Positions 33,424 to 41,552 of a stretch of 64,000 bases of DNA are shown here, piece by piece. The stretch is from Rhodococcus sp. SBT000017 (lineage in GTDB: Bacteria > Actinomycetota > Actinomycetes > Mycobacteriales > Mycobacteriaceae), in NCBI RefSeq assembly GCF_003688915.1, contig NZ_REFU01000001.1:2852001-2916000 (forward strand), written 5' to 3'. The notes beneath the pieces were generated by a model. That model saw nothing but the letters and a program-made list of their open reading frames with translations, was not told where the DNA came from and searched no databases. Within the stretch, counting starts at the first letter, position 1, and each line of letters opens with the position of its first letter. The translations under genes and the position numbers were made by a program.

Positions 33424-34278
33424 TCACGGTGACGCCAACCACACATCCAAGGCCTGTTGGACGCGTGATGGAGCTTCGAGCGGACTCAGGTGCCCCACAT
33501 CCGGAACAGTGATCACAGACGATTCCCCCGGCAACAACTGCCGCAGTCGATGCGCCTGTTCGACGGGAATCCAGGGGTCCTGTCGACCCCATCCGATGGA
33601 GGTGTCACAGCGGACTCGGGGAAGTGCGTCGACGATCGGTCTCGTGTGCTCGGGCCGCAGTTCGGCGATCTGTTGGTAGAAGGCAGGCTGTCCCTCGTCG
33701 GATATCCAGGGTTCGGTCAACGTCGCCACGATGTCTCGGTCCAGCCGCTGATGTGCTGCTCCTGCAATGTATTCGGACACCAGTGCTGCGTGCAGGGAAG
33801 CCGGCAACGCGGCGAACACGTCCCTGTGCTCCGAAACGAGCCGAAAGAAGGGAGATCCCCACGGGTCCAGGGTCACCACATCCCACAAGAACAAACTGCC
33901 GTAGTCGCGTCCGTGTATCAGGTGGGCTCCCAGGGCGACCGCGCCGCCGATATCGTGCGCGACGACAAAGGGCCGTTCCAACTTCCAGTGGTCGAGCAAC
34001 ATCGCGAACCGTGACATCTGAGTAGCCAGGTCGGTCCGCACCTGAGATCCCCGCGCGGAGCGGCCGTATCCGGGCATGTCCCACAGGTAGACCCGATGCC
34101 CAACGCTGAGGTGACGAGCGGCCTGCGCCCAAACCAGCGCCGACCAGGGCGTTCCATGGCAGAACACGACGTCCGCGGATGGCACGTCCACCTCGGGGGT
34201 CAGCTCGTAGGTCGCTACCCGATCGCCGCCCACGGACACGAAGATCGGCTCCGGTAGATCGAATCTGTCGGTCGTCAT
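33424..34278 (-). CDS. Alpha/beta hydrolase with Asp nucleophile (dehalogenase/epoxide hydrolase-like)
   Basis: 284 residues. The oxyanion loop is CHGTPWSALVW, the nucleophile elbow is VAHDIGGAVAL, with Asp near residue 108, and the catalytic His is in VGHLSPLEAP. Asp at the elbow is the hallmark of haloalkane dehalogenases and epoxide hydrolases rather than esterases. It is divergent from a MerR regulator across a 19-bp palindrome, so it may be an inducible detoxification enzyme. Confidence 0.82.
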   Translation of the reverse strand: MTTDRFDLPEPIFVSVGGDRVATYELTPEVDVPSADVVFCHGTPWSALVWAQAARHLSVGHRVYLWDMPGYGRSARGSQVRTDLATQMSRFAMLLDHWKLERPFVVAHDIGGAVALGAHLIHGRDYGSLFLWDVVTLDPWGSPFFRLVSEHRDVFAALPASLHAALVSEYIAGAAHQRLDRDIVATLTEPWISDEGQPAFYQQIAELRPEHTRPIVDALPRVRCDTSIGWGRQDPWIPVEQAHRLRQLLPGESSVITVPDVGHLSPLEAPSRVQQALDVWLASP

Positions 34279-34284
34279 GGCGAT

Positions 34285-34303
34285 GACCTTAAAACTTAAG
34301 GTC
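34285..34303. promoter_or_regulatory. MerR-type operator palindrome
   Basis: GACCTTAA-AAC-TTAAGGTC is a perfect dyad with 8-bp arms, 7 bp from the hydrolase start and 30 bp from the MerR start. It has the size and position expected for a MerR-family operator in the divergent promoter. Confidence 0.75.
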
Positions 34304-34333
34304 GACCTGAAGTCAACGTGAGAGCATCGACGG

Positions 34334-34744
34334 GTGAAGATCGGAGAGGTTGCGCGGGAGCTCGATGTTCCGACCCATGTCTTGAGACATTGGGACGACG
34401 CCGGTGTTGTTGTGCCCGAACGCCTACCGTCGGGCCACCGCGACTACAGCGAGGAACATGTACGACGATTACAGGTGTTGCGAGCCTGTCAAGGCGTTGG
34501 AATCAGCTTGGCCGATATTCGGCTGATACTCCATCGAGACGAGCCCGAACGAACAGCAGTCATCGAAGAACAACTGACGCGAATACGACGGCAACAAGCC
34601 CAACTCGACCATGCCGAGCGCTTCCTCGCGCACGTCGTCTCGTGCACACATGATCTGCTCACCCGATGCGCGCAGTGCAGCGAATACTCCATTACGCAGA
34701 TACGGTCACCCCTGGACGCCGGCGCGCCGGTCGATTCCGAATAA
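34334..34744 (+). CDS. MerR-family regulator
   Basis: 136 residues from a GTG. Winged HTH MKIGEVARELDVPTHVLRHW...LPSGHRDYSEEHVRRLQVLRACQ, then the dimerising helix RTAVIEEQLTRIRRQQAQLDHAERFLAHV. The C-terminus has CTHDLLTRCAQCSEY, whose cysteines could bind metal or sense electrophiles. It is divergent from the hydrolase and probably controls it. Confidence 0.85.
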   Translation: MKIGEVARELDVPTHVLRHWDDAGVVVPERLPSGHRDYSEEHVRRLQVLRACQGVGISLADIRLILHRDEPERTAVIEEQLTRIRRQQAQLDHAERFLAHVVSCTHDLLTRCAQCSEYSITQIRSPLDAGAPVDSE

Positions 34745-34810
34745 CCGGTATTCGACAGGGCAACGAAGGCTGAAGTATCGATGTGCAGAAGACCTTTGAA
34801 ACAACCTCAC

Positions 34811-35659
34811 TCAGGCGCGGGCAAGTGCAGCGAGCTCACGGAGGTACGCGCCCGGTGTAATTCCGGCGACGCCGCGGAAGTCGTTGATCAGATGAGCTTG
34901 ATCGACGTAGCCGAGGTCCGCAGCAATGTGGGCAGCGTCGGCATCGGGGAGCGAGAGTCTTTGCAGCACTTCCTGTAGTCGAACCCGTCGGGCGACTGCT
35001 TTGGGACCCATCCCGAGTGTCGATCGCAGTGCCCTCTGCACGGCACGTTCGCTGACCCCGAGTATTGCTGCCACGGATTGCCCGGATCTCCTGACGGACC
35101 CTTGTGCCAGTGCGTCGACTGCGGCGTTCGCGAGACGGTGTTCGGGAGTGGGTGGTCGTTTCGCCAGCATCTCGGTGATCACCGAATCTGCCCGAAGAGC
35201 ATGGTCGGCAGCCGAGTCATGCCCGGAGACGGCGCCGAGCATGCCGAATAGACGGTCATCGAGATCTCTCGTGATCGGTTGCGTCGCCTGAAGTCTCGTG
35301 GGATCGAGGCTGGACACGACAGCCAGACCAGCTGGACGCAGTCTGACGGCGAACACGAAGCCTCGACCTTCGATCGTCCGGGACCACGCCCTGCGCTGAA
35401 CATTGGTGAGCATGAACGGCGCAGGCACTGACCCGGTCTCCATACTGACCGTGACTGCCGGAAACTCGAGGACTCGCTGCTCGATGATTTCGTCCGCGGA
35501 CAATTCCCATCGCACACTCCAGTACGCGTCGACGACATCTCCAACCTCTGCAGCCGGTTCGTGCCAGGTTGCGTCGAAGCGACGAAGAAGCGAGGGAGCC
35601 ATGACGCCGGATCGTTCGTGAACGTCGATGGGCTTGGACGCGACCTGCCTTTCTTGCAT
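34811..35659 (-). CDS. AraC-family regulator
   Basis: About 282 residues. An N-terminal DUF6597-like cupin sensor (about 20-150) is followed by a C-terminal AraC domain (about 185-275: VAAILGVSERAVQRALRSTLGMGPKAVARRVRLQEVLQRL then a second HTH ending YVDQAHLINDFRGVAGITPGAY). It is divergent from a DUF1761 membrane protein, its likely target. A TTG 15 bases upstream is an alternative start. Confidence 0.82.
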   Translation of the reverse strand: MQERQVASKPIDVHERSGVMAPSLLRRFDATWHEPAAEVGDVVDAYWSVRWELSADEIIEQRVLEFPAVTVSMETGSVPAPFMLTNVQRRAWSRTIEGRGFVFAVRLRPAGLAVVSSLDPTRLQATQPITRDLDDRLFGMLGAVSGHDSAADHALRADSVITEMLAKRPPTPEHRLANAAVDALAQGSVRRSGQSVAAILGVSERAVQRALRSTLGMGPKAVARRVRLQEVLQRLSLPDADAAHIAADLGYVDQAHLINDFRGVAGITPGAYLRELAALARA

Positions 35660-35770
35660 GTCGCAATTCTGCAATACAACCGGCCTCCAGTCTCGAGACG
35701 ATCACGTCATGACCACCAATTCTTGGACCGTTGTCGACCGAGCGACTCAACCGGGCCGAAGGGCAGTGTC

Positions 35771-36166
35771 GTGAACTGGCTGGGAGTAGCCGTGGCGGCG
35801 GTTGTGTACTACGCCCTCGGCGCACTCTGGTTCGGCCCCCTGTTCGGGCGCGCGTGGGATCGTTCGATCGGGCATGATCGGGCGCAGACGGGATGCCGAT
35901 TCCCGTTGTCCTACTACGTGGTTCCGCTCTGTTGCTCGGCGGTGACAACCATCGTGATCGCTCTCGTTATCGATGTCATCGACGCCGACGCCGTGACATC
36001 GGGCGTGCTCGTCGGACTTGGTGTTGGATCGGCCTCCGCTGCAGCATCATTGACCAACGCGCTGACGCCCCATACTCCGCAACCATTCGTCTTCGGAGCT
36101 GTCACCGCGAGCTACCACCTCACGGGAGCGACAGTAGCGGGCGCGATCCTCGGAGCGGTTCGCTGA
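35771..36166 (+). CDS. DUF1761 membrane protein
   Basis: 131 residues from a GTG: VNWLGVAVAAVVYYALGALWFGPLFGRAW matches the N-terminal signature of DUF1761. Four membrane spans follow, ending in a long small-residue helix. Function unknown. The long upstream frame reads through the divergent promoter and was rejected. Confidence 0.75.
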   Translation: MNWLGVAVAAVVYYALGALWFGPLFGRAWDRSIGHDRAQTGCRFPLSYYVVPLCCSAVTTIVIALVIDVIDADAVTSGVLVGLGVGSASAAASLTNALTPHTPQPFVFGAVTASYHLTGATVAGAILGAVR

Positions 36167-36252
36167 CGTTCGTTCCGTGCCATATCGATTCGTTGCCTTC
36201 CCGTCAGGCAAACAACCTTGCACATGGTCGGATCGTCTGTTGCAGTGACGTG

Positions 36253-37212
36253 GTGACCGAACCCGAACCACCCTCGGCAGTGGGTCCGTCTACTCGTGCA
36301 TGGGTGAGTCGACACCTGAACGCCGGTGAACGAATCATCGAATCCGAAACACTGTCCGGCGGCATCACCGCAGAGATGCGAAAGCTGACCATCTGGACCA
36401 CCGATGGATTCAGTCGGAATCTGGTGCTGCGCACCTATACGGATTCAGCCAGTTTGCAGCACGCAGAGGACTCCTTGGAGCGGGAAAGCACCGCTTTGAC
36501 AACGCTTTCGGGGTCAGCCGTACCGGTCCCCGAACTATTGGCATTCGATTCCACAGCCACTCATTGCGAGTATCCCTCGATCCTGATGACCCATGTCCCG
36601 GGTTCGACGGTTCTCGCCGACGAGGGCGTGGACGATCGGGTCCCCCTCCTAGCTCGGCAACTCGTCGAGATTCATGCCGTGAAGGCCGAGCCCAGGCCCC
36701 GTGAGTATCAGGCAATGACGACTGCCGATACCGTCGTGGTGCCCACACGAGCCGACGCGGAAGTATGGGCCGCCGCGATCGACGTACTACGTGGGCCTGT
36801 ACCGACATACGACGGGCGAGTTCTGCATCGCGACTTCCTACCCGGGAACGTTCTGTTCGACGTATCGCAGAACGCCGCGCCCAGCATCACCGGAGTTGTC
36901 GACTGGGCGGGAGCATCGTGGGGGCCAACGGACCTCGATGTAGCGCACTGCTCGACCAATCTTGCTCTACTGCACGGGCCACAGTGGGGACCGCGGTTCG
37001 CCTCTGCATACGAAGAGGCCGGGGGCGTACTCTCCGAAAGCACTCGGACGCGGCAGTATTGGCGCGTGCGCGATGCACTAGCGTGCTCCGAGGAGGTGCA
37101 GTCGTGGGCTGCCCCGTGGCGCGAAGCGGGCCGTGTCGACTTGACGCCAGGAGTTGTGGAGGACCGGTTGGACGCGTACATCTCCATGTTGATGAACGCG
37201 AGTGGTCAGTGA
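36253..37212 (+). CDS. Aminoglycoside-type phosphotransferase (APH family)
   Basis: 319 residues from a GTG (VTEPEPP). Brenner motif VLHRDFLPGNVLF near 193-205 supplies the catalytic Asp and Mg-binding Asn. GVVDWAGASWGPTDLDVAH is the DxD-like metal motif. The N-lobe has LRTYTD and ERES. The substrate could be an antibiotic, choline-like alcohol or sugar. It has a 7-bp convergent overlap with the SRPBCC gene. Confidence 0.8.
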   Translation: MTEPEPPSAVGPSTRAWVSRHLNAGERIIESETLSGGITAEMRKLTIWTTDGFSRNLVLRTYTDSASLQHAEDSLERESTALTTLSGSAVPVPELLAFDSTATHCEYPSILMTHVPGSTVLADEGVDDRVPLLARQLVEIHAVKAEPRPREYQAMTTADTVVVPTRADAEVWAAAIDVLRGPVPTYDGRVLHRDFLPGNVLFDVSQNAAPSITGVVDWAGASWGPTDLDVAHCSTNLALLHGPQWGPRFASAYEEAGGVLSESTRTRQYWRVRDALACSEEVQSWAAPWREAGRVDLTPGVVEDRLDAYISMLMNASGQ

Positions 37213-37616
37213 GCTTCCAACACGTCTTTGAGTCGTCTCAGGTCTTCGGCCACCATACCGAGGTCGCGCTCGAATTCTTCGTCGCTGAGCTCGATCTGGC
37301 GGACCGTGAACAGAATTTCCGCGCCATTCGGATGGCTCAGCACCCTTACGGGATTGTTCACAATCGTCCCTGACGGCAGCGTCACGTCATGATCGAGGAC
37401 GCCCAGGTCATTGTGTGGCACGAAACGTACTGTCACCTGCCCCATCGGCGATTCAGCGAGAAGCCGATCACCGTCGATGGTCACGGGGCTGTTCGCCAAT
37501 CCTGCTGCCCATTGGGGCAAATTCGCAGGATTCGCTGCGAACTTGTAGACCTGATCCGGTGTACACCCAATAACTTGGCTGACGTGCCGACTTGCCACGA
37601 CGGGTTCTCGATTCAT
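37206..37616 (-). CDS. SRPBCC-family protein
   Basis: 136 residues from MNREPVVASRHVSQVIGCTP. START-like pattern DQVYKFAANPANLPQWAAGL near the N-terminus and a long C-terminal helix (EFERDLGMVAEDLRRLKDVLEA). No catalytic motif. A start 114 bases further up would add a non-conserved leader. Confidence 0.72.
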   Translation of the reverse strand: MNREPVVASRHVSQVIGCTPDQVYKFAANPANLPQWAAGLANSPVTIDGDRLLAESPMGQVTVRFVPHNDLGVLDHDVTLPSGTIVNNPVRVLSHPNGAEILFTVRQIELSDEEFERDLGMVAEDLRRLKDVLEAH

Positions 37617-37683
37617 ACCAGGGACCATACGCAAAGGTTCCGCGGCGCTCTCCCGAAATCGGACCGGCGTCGAGATCGTGAAT

Positions 37684-38625
37684 TCACCAGCTGCGGCCGG
37701 AGCGAAGCGCACGCCGAATGTCCCGCGCAACAGAGTTCGCGCGGCTCCAATCCCATTGAAGGGCAGCGCCCTCGATGGACCACTGCCAACACTCGTCGAA
37801 CTCCTTGTTCTGAGTGAGACTGTCTGCCAGATCTCTCAGCATGGCGCTGATCGACAGCCAACGTGGACCGCGTTCGTCAGATCCCGACTTGTCGAATTCG
37901 GAAACGCATCCATACAGCTCGCCGGGACGGGTGTCGACGAACAAGAAGTTGCCGTCCATGCCTGCAAACGGAACGAAGACAGGAGCGAAGGTGAATGACA
38001 TTTCCCCCGCGCAAGGCGGCACTTCCAACCCACGTGAGCTCCACACGTCGGCCCAGATCTGAATCATCTCTGCTCGCTCCTCGACCATCGCGTCGAGAGT
38101 CAGGAATTGGTAGCTGGGCAAGATCGCGACGAATGCGGGCCCTGAGGTATCGCCGTCGACCAGCTCGAAGAACTCGACAAGCTCCGCAGGCCACTTCTGC
38201 CCAGTCGCGGATATCGCCTGTTCGATCGATTCGGCTTCGGCCCCCGAGATCGAGTTCTCCGGAAAACGCTCGTGCAGCCATGTCGCGATGCGGGCCCACT
38301 GCTCGCGCACCGATCCTGGTCGCGTCTCATGCAGATTGCTCGACGGCACCGATCCACTGGCTCGCCGACGGTTCTCCTCGTCGCGGATTCTTCGCTTCAC
38401 GTCTGCAATAAGGTCCATGCGAGACTTGGACACGTCACCGAACTCGGGTACCTGGACGTGCGTCGCGCTCAATGTCGCCCAGACGGCAGCCGCCGGCCGC
38501 TCCATGAGCGATGACAACGCAGTATCGACAACCTCTCCGAACGCGGCATCGTCGCCGTCGACATAACCGTCTCGAATCACGACTACAGCCGCCGAATCGA
38601 CCTGTGACATCGCCCAATAGACCAT
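37684..38625 (-). CDS. SMI1/KNR4 (SUKH) family protein
   Basis: 313 residues. The C-terminal two-thirds holds the SUKH fold: WPAELVEFFELVDG near 145-158, ILPSYQFLTLDAMVEE, PFAGMDGNFLFVDT and GCVSEFDKSG. SUKH proteins are often immunity proteins against secreted nuclease or deaminase toxins, and some act in cell-wall regulation. No polymorphic toxin gene is adjacent, so this may be an orphan immunity gene or a housekeeping member. Confidence 0.75.
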   Translation of the reverse strand: MVYWAMSQVDSAAVVVIRDGYVDGDDAAFGEVVDTALSSLMERPAAAVWATLSATHVQVPEFGDVSKSRMDLIADVKRRIRDEENRRRASGSVPSSNLHETRPGSVREQWARIATWLHERFPENSISGAEAESIEQAISATGQKWPAELVEFFELVDGDTSGPAFVAILPSYQFLTLDAMVEERAEMIQIWADVWSSRGLEVPPCAGEMSFTFAPVFVPFAGMDGNFLFVDTRPGELYGCVSEFDKSGSDERGPRWLSISAMLRDLADSLTQNKEFDECWQWSIEGAALQWDWSRANSVARDIRRALRSGRSW

Positions 38626-38726
38626 GCGTGCACCCTAAAGCCCGCCGAGTGCGACATTACGCCCCGGTGGCACACGCGGCCGGGTCTACGACTGAGCACC
38701 TCCCGCTGCGACCCGCACGCGAGACC

Positions 38727-38774
38727 TTGAACATGTTCAAATTTAGGTCTACGGTCAATTTTGAACACGTTCAG
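38727..38774. promoter_or_regulatory. Two palindromic TetR operators
   Basis: TTGAACATGTTCAA (38727-38740), a perfect 14-bp palindrome, and TTGAACACGTTCAG (38761-38774), a near copy, lie 34 bp apart and end 15 bp before the TetR start. They probably autoregulate the TetR–epimerase operon. Confidence 0.75.
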
Positions 38775-38789
38775 AATTGAGGTGAATCG

Positions 38790-39461
38790 ATGGCTCGCAC
38801 GTCCGAGACTCGCGACAAGGTGGTCGAGGTAGCCCTGCGCCTCTTTCGCGAGGAAGGGTTTCAAGCAACCACGATGCGTCGTATCGCCGATGAAGCGGGC
38901 ATCTCTGTCGGGAATGCGTACTACTACTTCGCCGGCAAGGACGAGCTGGTCAACGAGTTGTACATCGTGATTCAGCGCGATCATCGCGAGCGTGCTCTCC
39001 ACGTCCTCGTCGACGGCGGATCATTGTCCGAAAACCTTGCTGCCGTTCTGCATTCCGGTTTGGAAGTGATGGAGCCGTATCACGCCTTCGGTGGATCCTT
39101 CCTGCAGTTGGCGTTGCCCACCCGGTCCAGTTCCAGTCCGTTCTCGGAGGAATCGTCCGACGCCAGGTCCATGGCCATCGACCTCATGCGAACCACCTTG
39201 GAGACGTCGAAACAGAAGGTTCCGGCCTCTCTGAAGGATGTTCTGCCACAGCTGCTCTGGATGATCTACATGGGTGTCACCCTCCATTGGGTCACCGATT
39301 CTTCGGACAACCAGGCGCGCACCCACACCTTGGTCGACGGGCTCGTGCCGGTGGTGGCCAAAGCCGTACGCCTCGCTCGCCTCCCGGTGGCGCGGGGGTT
39401 GGTCACCGACGTGGCCGGCCTGTTGAAACGAATGACGTCCCCAGAAGGGCTCGAACAATGA
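38790..39461 (+). CDS. TetR-family regulator
   Basis: 223 residues. HTH GFQATTMRRIADEAGISVGNAYYYFAGKDEL near residues 24-54. The ligand domain has a hydrophobic core region VLPQLLWMIYMGVTLHWV. ATGA overlap with the following epimerase gene makes them one operon, controlled by the two palindromes upstream. Confidence 0.88.
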   Translation: MARTSETRDKVVEVALRLFREEGFQATTMRRIADEAGISVGNAYYYFAGKDELVNELYIVIQRDHRERALHVLVDGGSLSENLAAVLHSGLEVMEPYHAFGGSFLQLALPTRSSSSPFSEESSDARSMAIDLMRTTLETSKQKVPASLKDVLPQLLWMIYMGVTLHWVTDSSDNQARTHTLVDGLVPVVAKAVRLARLPVARGLVTDVAGLLKRMTSPEGLEQ

Positions 39462-40390
39462 GTGATTCACCATCGACCGTCGTCCTGTGCGGTGCCTCCG
39501 GCTACATCGGACGGTACCTGCGTCGCTCCTACGAAGATCGCGGTATTCGCGTCAGGACCGTCGGACGCGGAACATCGAGCGATGCAACGTGGTCCGATCA
39601 TCGCAGCCTCGTCGATGTGCTCGACGGTTCCGATCTGGTCGTCAATCTCGCGGGCCGTTCGGTGAGCTGTCGCTACAACAAGACGAACGCGGACGAGATC
39701 ATGTCATCGCGCATCCAGACGACGGCGCAACTCGGCCGCGCCATCGCCGACGTAGACAACGCACCTCGATTGTGGGTCAACGCCAGCACCGGCACCATCT
39801 ACCGCGATTCGCGCGACAGGCCGATGGACGAACGATCCGGCGACATAGGGTCGGGATTCTCCGTCGAGGTCGCCCGCGCTTGGGAGCGCGAACTGTTCGA
39901 CGCAGATGTGACCATTCGCAATGTGGCGCTGCGTATGTCGATCGTGCTCGGCGCAGGCGGCGGGGCCATCAACCCGATCATCGATCTCGCCAGAGTGGGG
40001 CTCGGCGGAAAGATGGGCGACGGCGGCCAGAAGTTCAGTTGGGTGCATGTCGCCGATGTCGCTCGAGCCCTCGATCATCTCTACGACAACACTGGTATCT
40101 CCGGGCCGGTCAACGTTGCTACTCCGTTCCCGGTAACCAACGAGGACATGATGCAGCAGGTCAGGAATGTTCTCGGCCGCAGTCACGGTTTATCGACACC
40201 GGCGTGGCTGCTTCAGTTCGGTGCACGGGTGATTCGCACCGAGGCCGAATTGGTCTTGAAGAGTCGCTGGGTGGATCCACAAGTGTTGACAGGCAGTGGT
40301 TTCGAGTTTCAGTATCCCAAGCTGGACGATGCGCTTGTCGACATCGCATCCGAGACGCGACGGGGATTGCTCCCCGTCGCTCTCGGCTGA
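39458..40390 (+). CDS. NAD-dependent epimerase/dehydratase (TIGR01777-like)
   Basis: 310 residues. Rossmann motif VVLCGASGYIGRYL at the N-terminus, VVNLAGRSV, and a C-terminal DUF1731-like end (LLQFGARVIRTEAELVLKSRWVDPQVL..GFEFQYP). This matches the TIGR01777 group of atypical SDRs (YfcH type), whose substrate is not established. Coupled to the TetR gene. Confidence 0.85.
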   Translation: MSDSPSTVVLCGASGYIGRYLRRSYEDRGIRVRTVGRGTSSDATWSDHRSLVDVLDGSDLVVNLAGRSVSCRYNKTNADEIMSSRIQTTAQLGRAIADVDNAPRLWVNASTGTIYRDSRDRPMDERSGDIGSGFSVEVARAWERELFDADVTIRNVALRMSIVLGAGGGAINPIIDLARVGLGGKMGDGGQKFSWVHVADVARALDHLYDNTGISGPVNVATPFPVTNEDMMQQVRNVLGRSHGLSTPAWLLQFGARVIRTEAELVLKSRWVDPQVLTGSGFEFQYPKLDDALVDIASETRRGLLPVALG

Positions 40391-40441
40391 TGTCACCGCA
40401 AGTCCAAGAAATGAAGCAACCCGGCTACCGAAGGACGAACG

Positions 40442-40753
40442 GTGATTTCCATACATTTGCGGTACGAGATCGACCCCGATCGCCTCGATGAGTTCCGCGA
40501 ATACGGACGACGTTGGATCCCCTTGGTCGAACGATTCGGCGGAACGCATCACGGCTACTTCCTGCCGAGCGAAGGAGACAGCGACGAAGCCTTCGCGCTG
40601 TTCACGTTCGACTCGCTTGCAGCATACGAACGCTACCGACAAGAGTCAGCCGTAGACCCGGACTGCATCGAAGCAATCGAATTCGCCCGCACCACGGGAT
40701 GCATCAGACGCTACGAACGTCGCTTCTTGTCACCGATGTTTGCTGGCGTGTGA
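40442..40753 (+). CDS. NIPSNAP-family protein
   Basis: 103 residues from a GTG. MISIHLRYEIDPDRLDEFREYGRRWIPLVERFGGTHHGYF then FDSLAAYERYRQ match the ferredoxin-like NIPSNAP fold. A small cytosolic dimeric alpha-beta barrel protein with no known reaction. It lies 51 bp after the epimerase and may be cotranscribed. Confidence 0.75.
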   Translation: MISIHLRYEIDPDRLDEFREYGRRWIPLVERFGGTHHGYFLPSEGDSDEAFALFTFDSLAAYERYRQESAVDPDCIEAIEFARTTGCIRRYERRFLSPMFAGV

Positions 40754-40796
40754 GGCGCTACCAACGCTTCTGCGATACGCCCGAACTCGACCACGG

Positions 40797-41552
40797 CTAC
40801 ACGAGCGACGCCGACAGTCCTCCGTCCAGGATGTAGTGGCTTCCGGTGATCCATGACGCCCGGTTGGAGGCGAGGAACAGCGTCACTTCCGCGATGTCCT
40901 CCGGTGTTCCCAGCCGTCCCTGCTTGGCTTTGACGAGGTCACCGAACGGGATCTGGGTCGCGGCCTCGAAGTCCGGGACCAGTCGATCGACCATTGCGGT
41001 GTCGGCGAATCCGGGGCACACGGCGTTCACTCGCACTCCCGATGCGCGCATCTCGATGGCAGCGACGCGCGTGAGCTGGATGACTGCAGCCTTTGTGGCA
41101 CAGTAGGACCCGAGCAATGCGGTACCGCCCACGCCGGCAAGCGAGGCAATGTTAACGATGTTTCCCTTGGACTCGACCAGTGCACCGATTGCGGCCTTCA
41201 TCACCAGGAACGTGCCCTTGACGTTGACGGCGTAGATCTTGTCGAAGCTCTCCGTCGACTGTTGGAGCAGCGGTGACGACACTTCGATTCCCGCATTGTT
41301 GACGACGATGTCGAGTCCACCGAGAATCTCCACGGCCTGCGCCACCGCACTCTGCACCTGACTCTCGTCGGACACATCGCAGTTCGCGATGCCGGCGGCA
41401 CCGATCTCCTCGGCCGTCTTCGCTGCTGCGCCTTCGTCGATGTCGCTGACGACGACACGAGCGCCGCGCTCGATGAACATCTGGGAGATGGCTTTTCCGA
41501 TGCCGGCTCCGGATCCGGTCACGAATACTCGCTTGCCCTCGAACTCGGTCAT
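40797..41552 (-). CDS. SDR-family oxidoreductase
   Basis: 251 residues, classical short-chain dehydrogenase. VTGSGAGIGKAIS cofactor loop, NNAGIE, catalytic Ser in IASLAG, YCATK (Tyr-x3-Lys), PGFADT. Asp in VSDIDE suggests NAD(H) preference. ATGA overlap with the acyl-CoA ligase upstream, so it is the last gene of a three-gene unit. Confidence 0.9.
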   Translation of the reverse strand: MTEFEGKRVFVTGSGAGIGKAISQMFIERGARVVVSDIDEGAAAKTAEEIGAAGIANCDVSDESQVQSAVAQAVEILGGLDIVVNNAGIEVSSPLLQQSTESFDKIYAVNVKGTFLVMKAAIGALVESKGNIVNIASLAGVGGTALLGSYCATKAAVIQLTRVAAIEMRASGVRVNAVCPGFADTAMVDRLVPDFEAATQIPFGDLVKAKQGRLGTPEDIAEVTLFLASNRASWITGSHYILDGGLSASLV

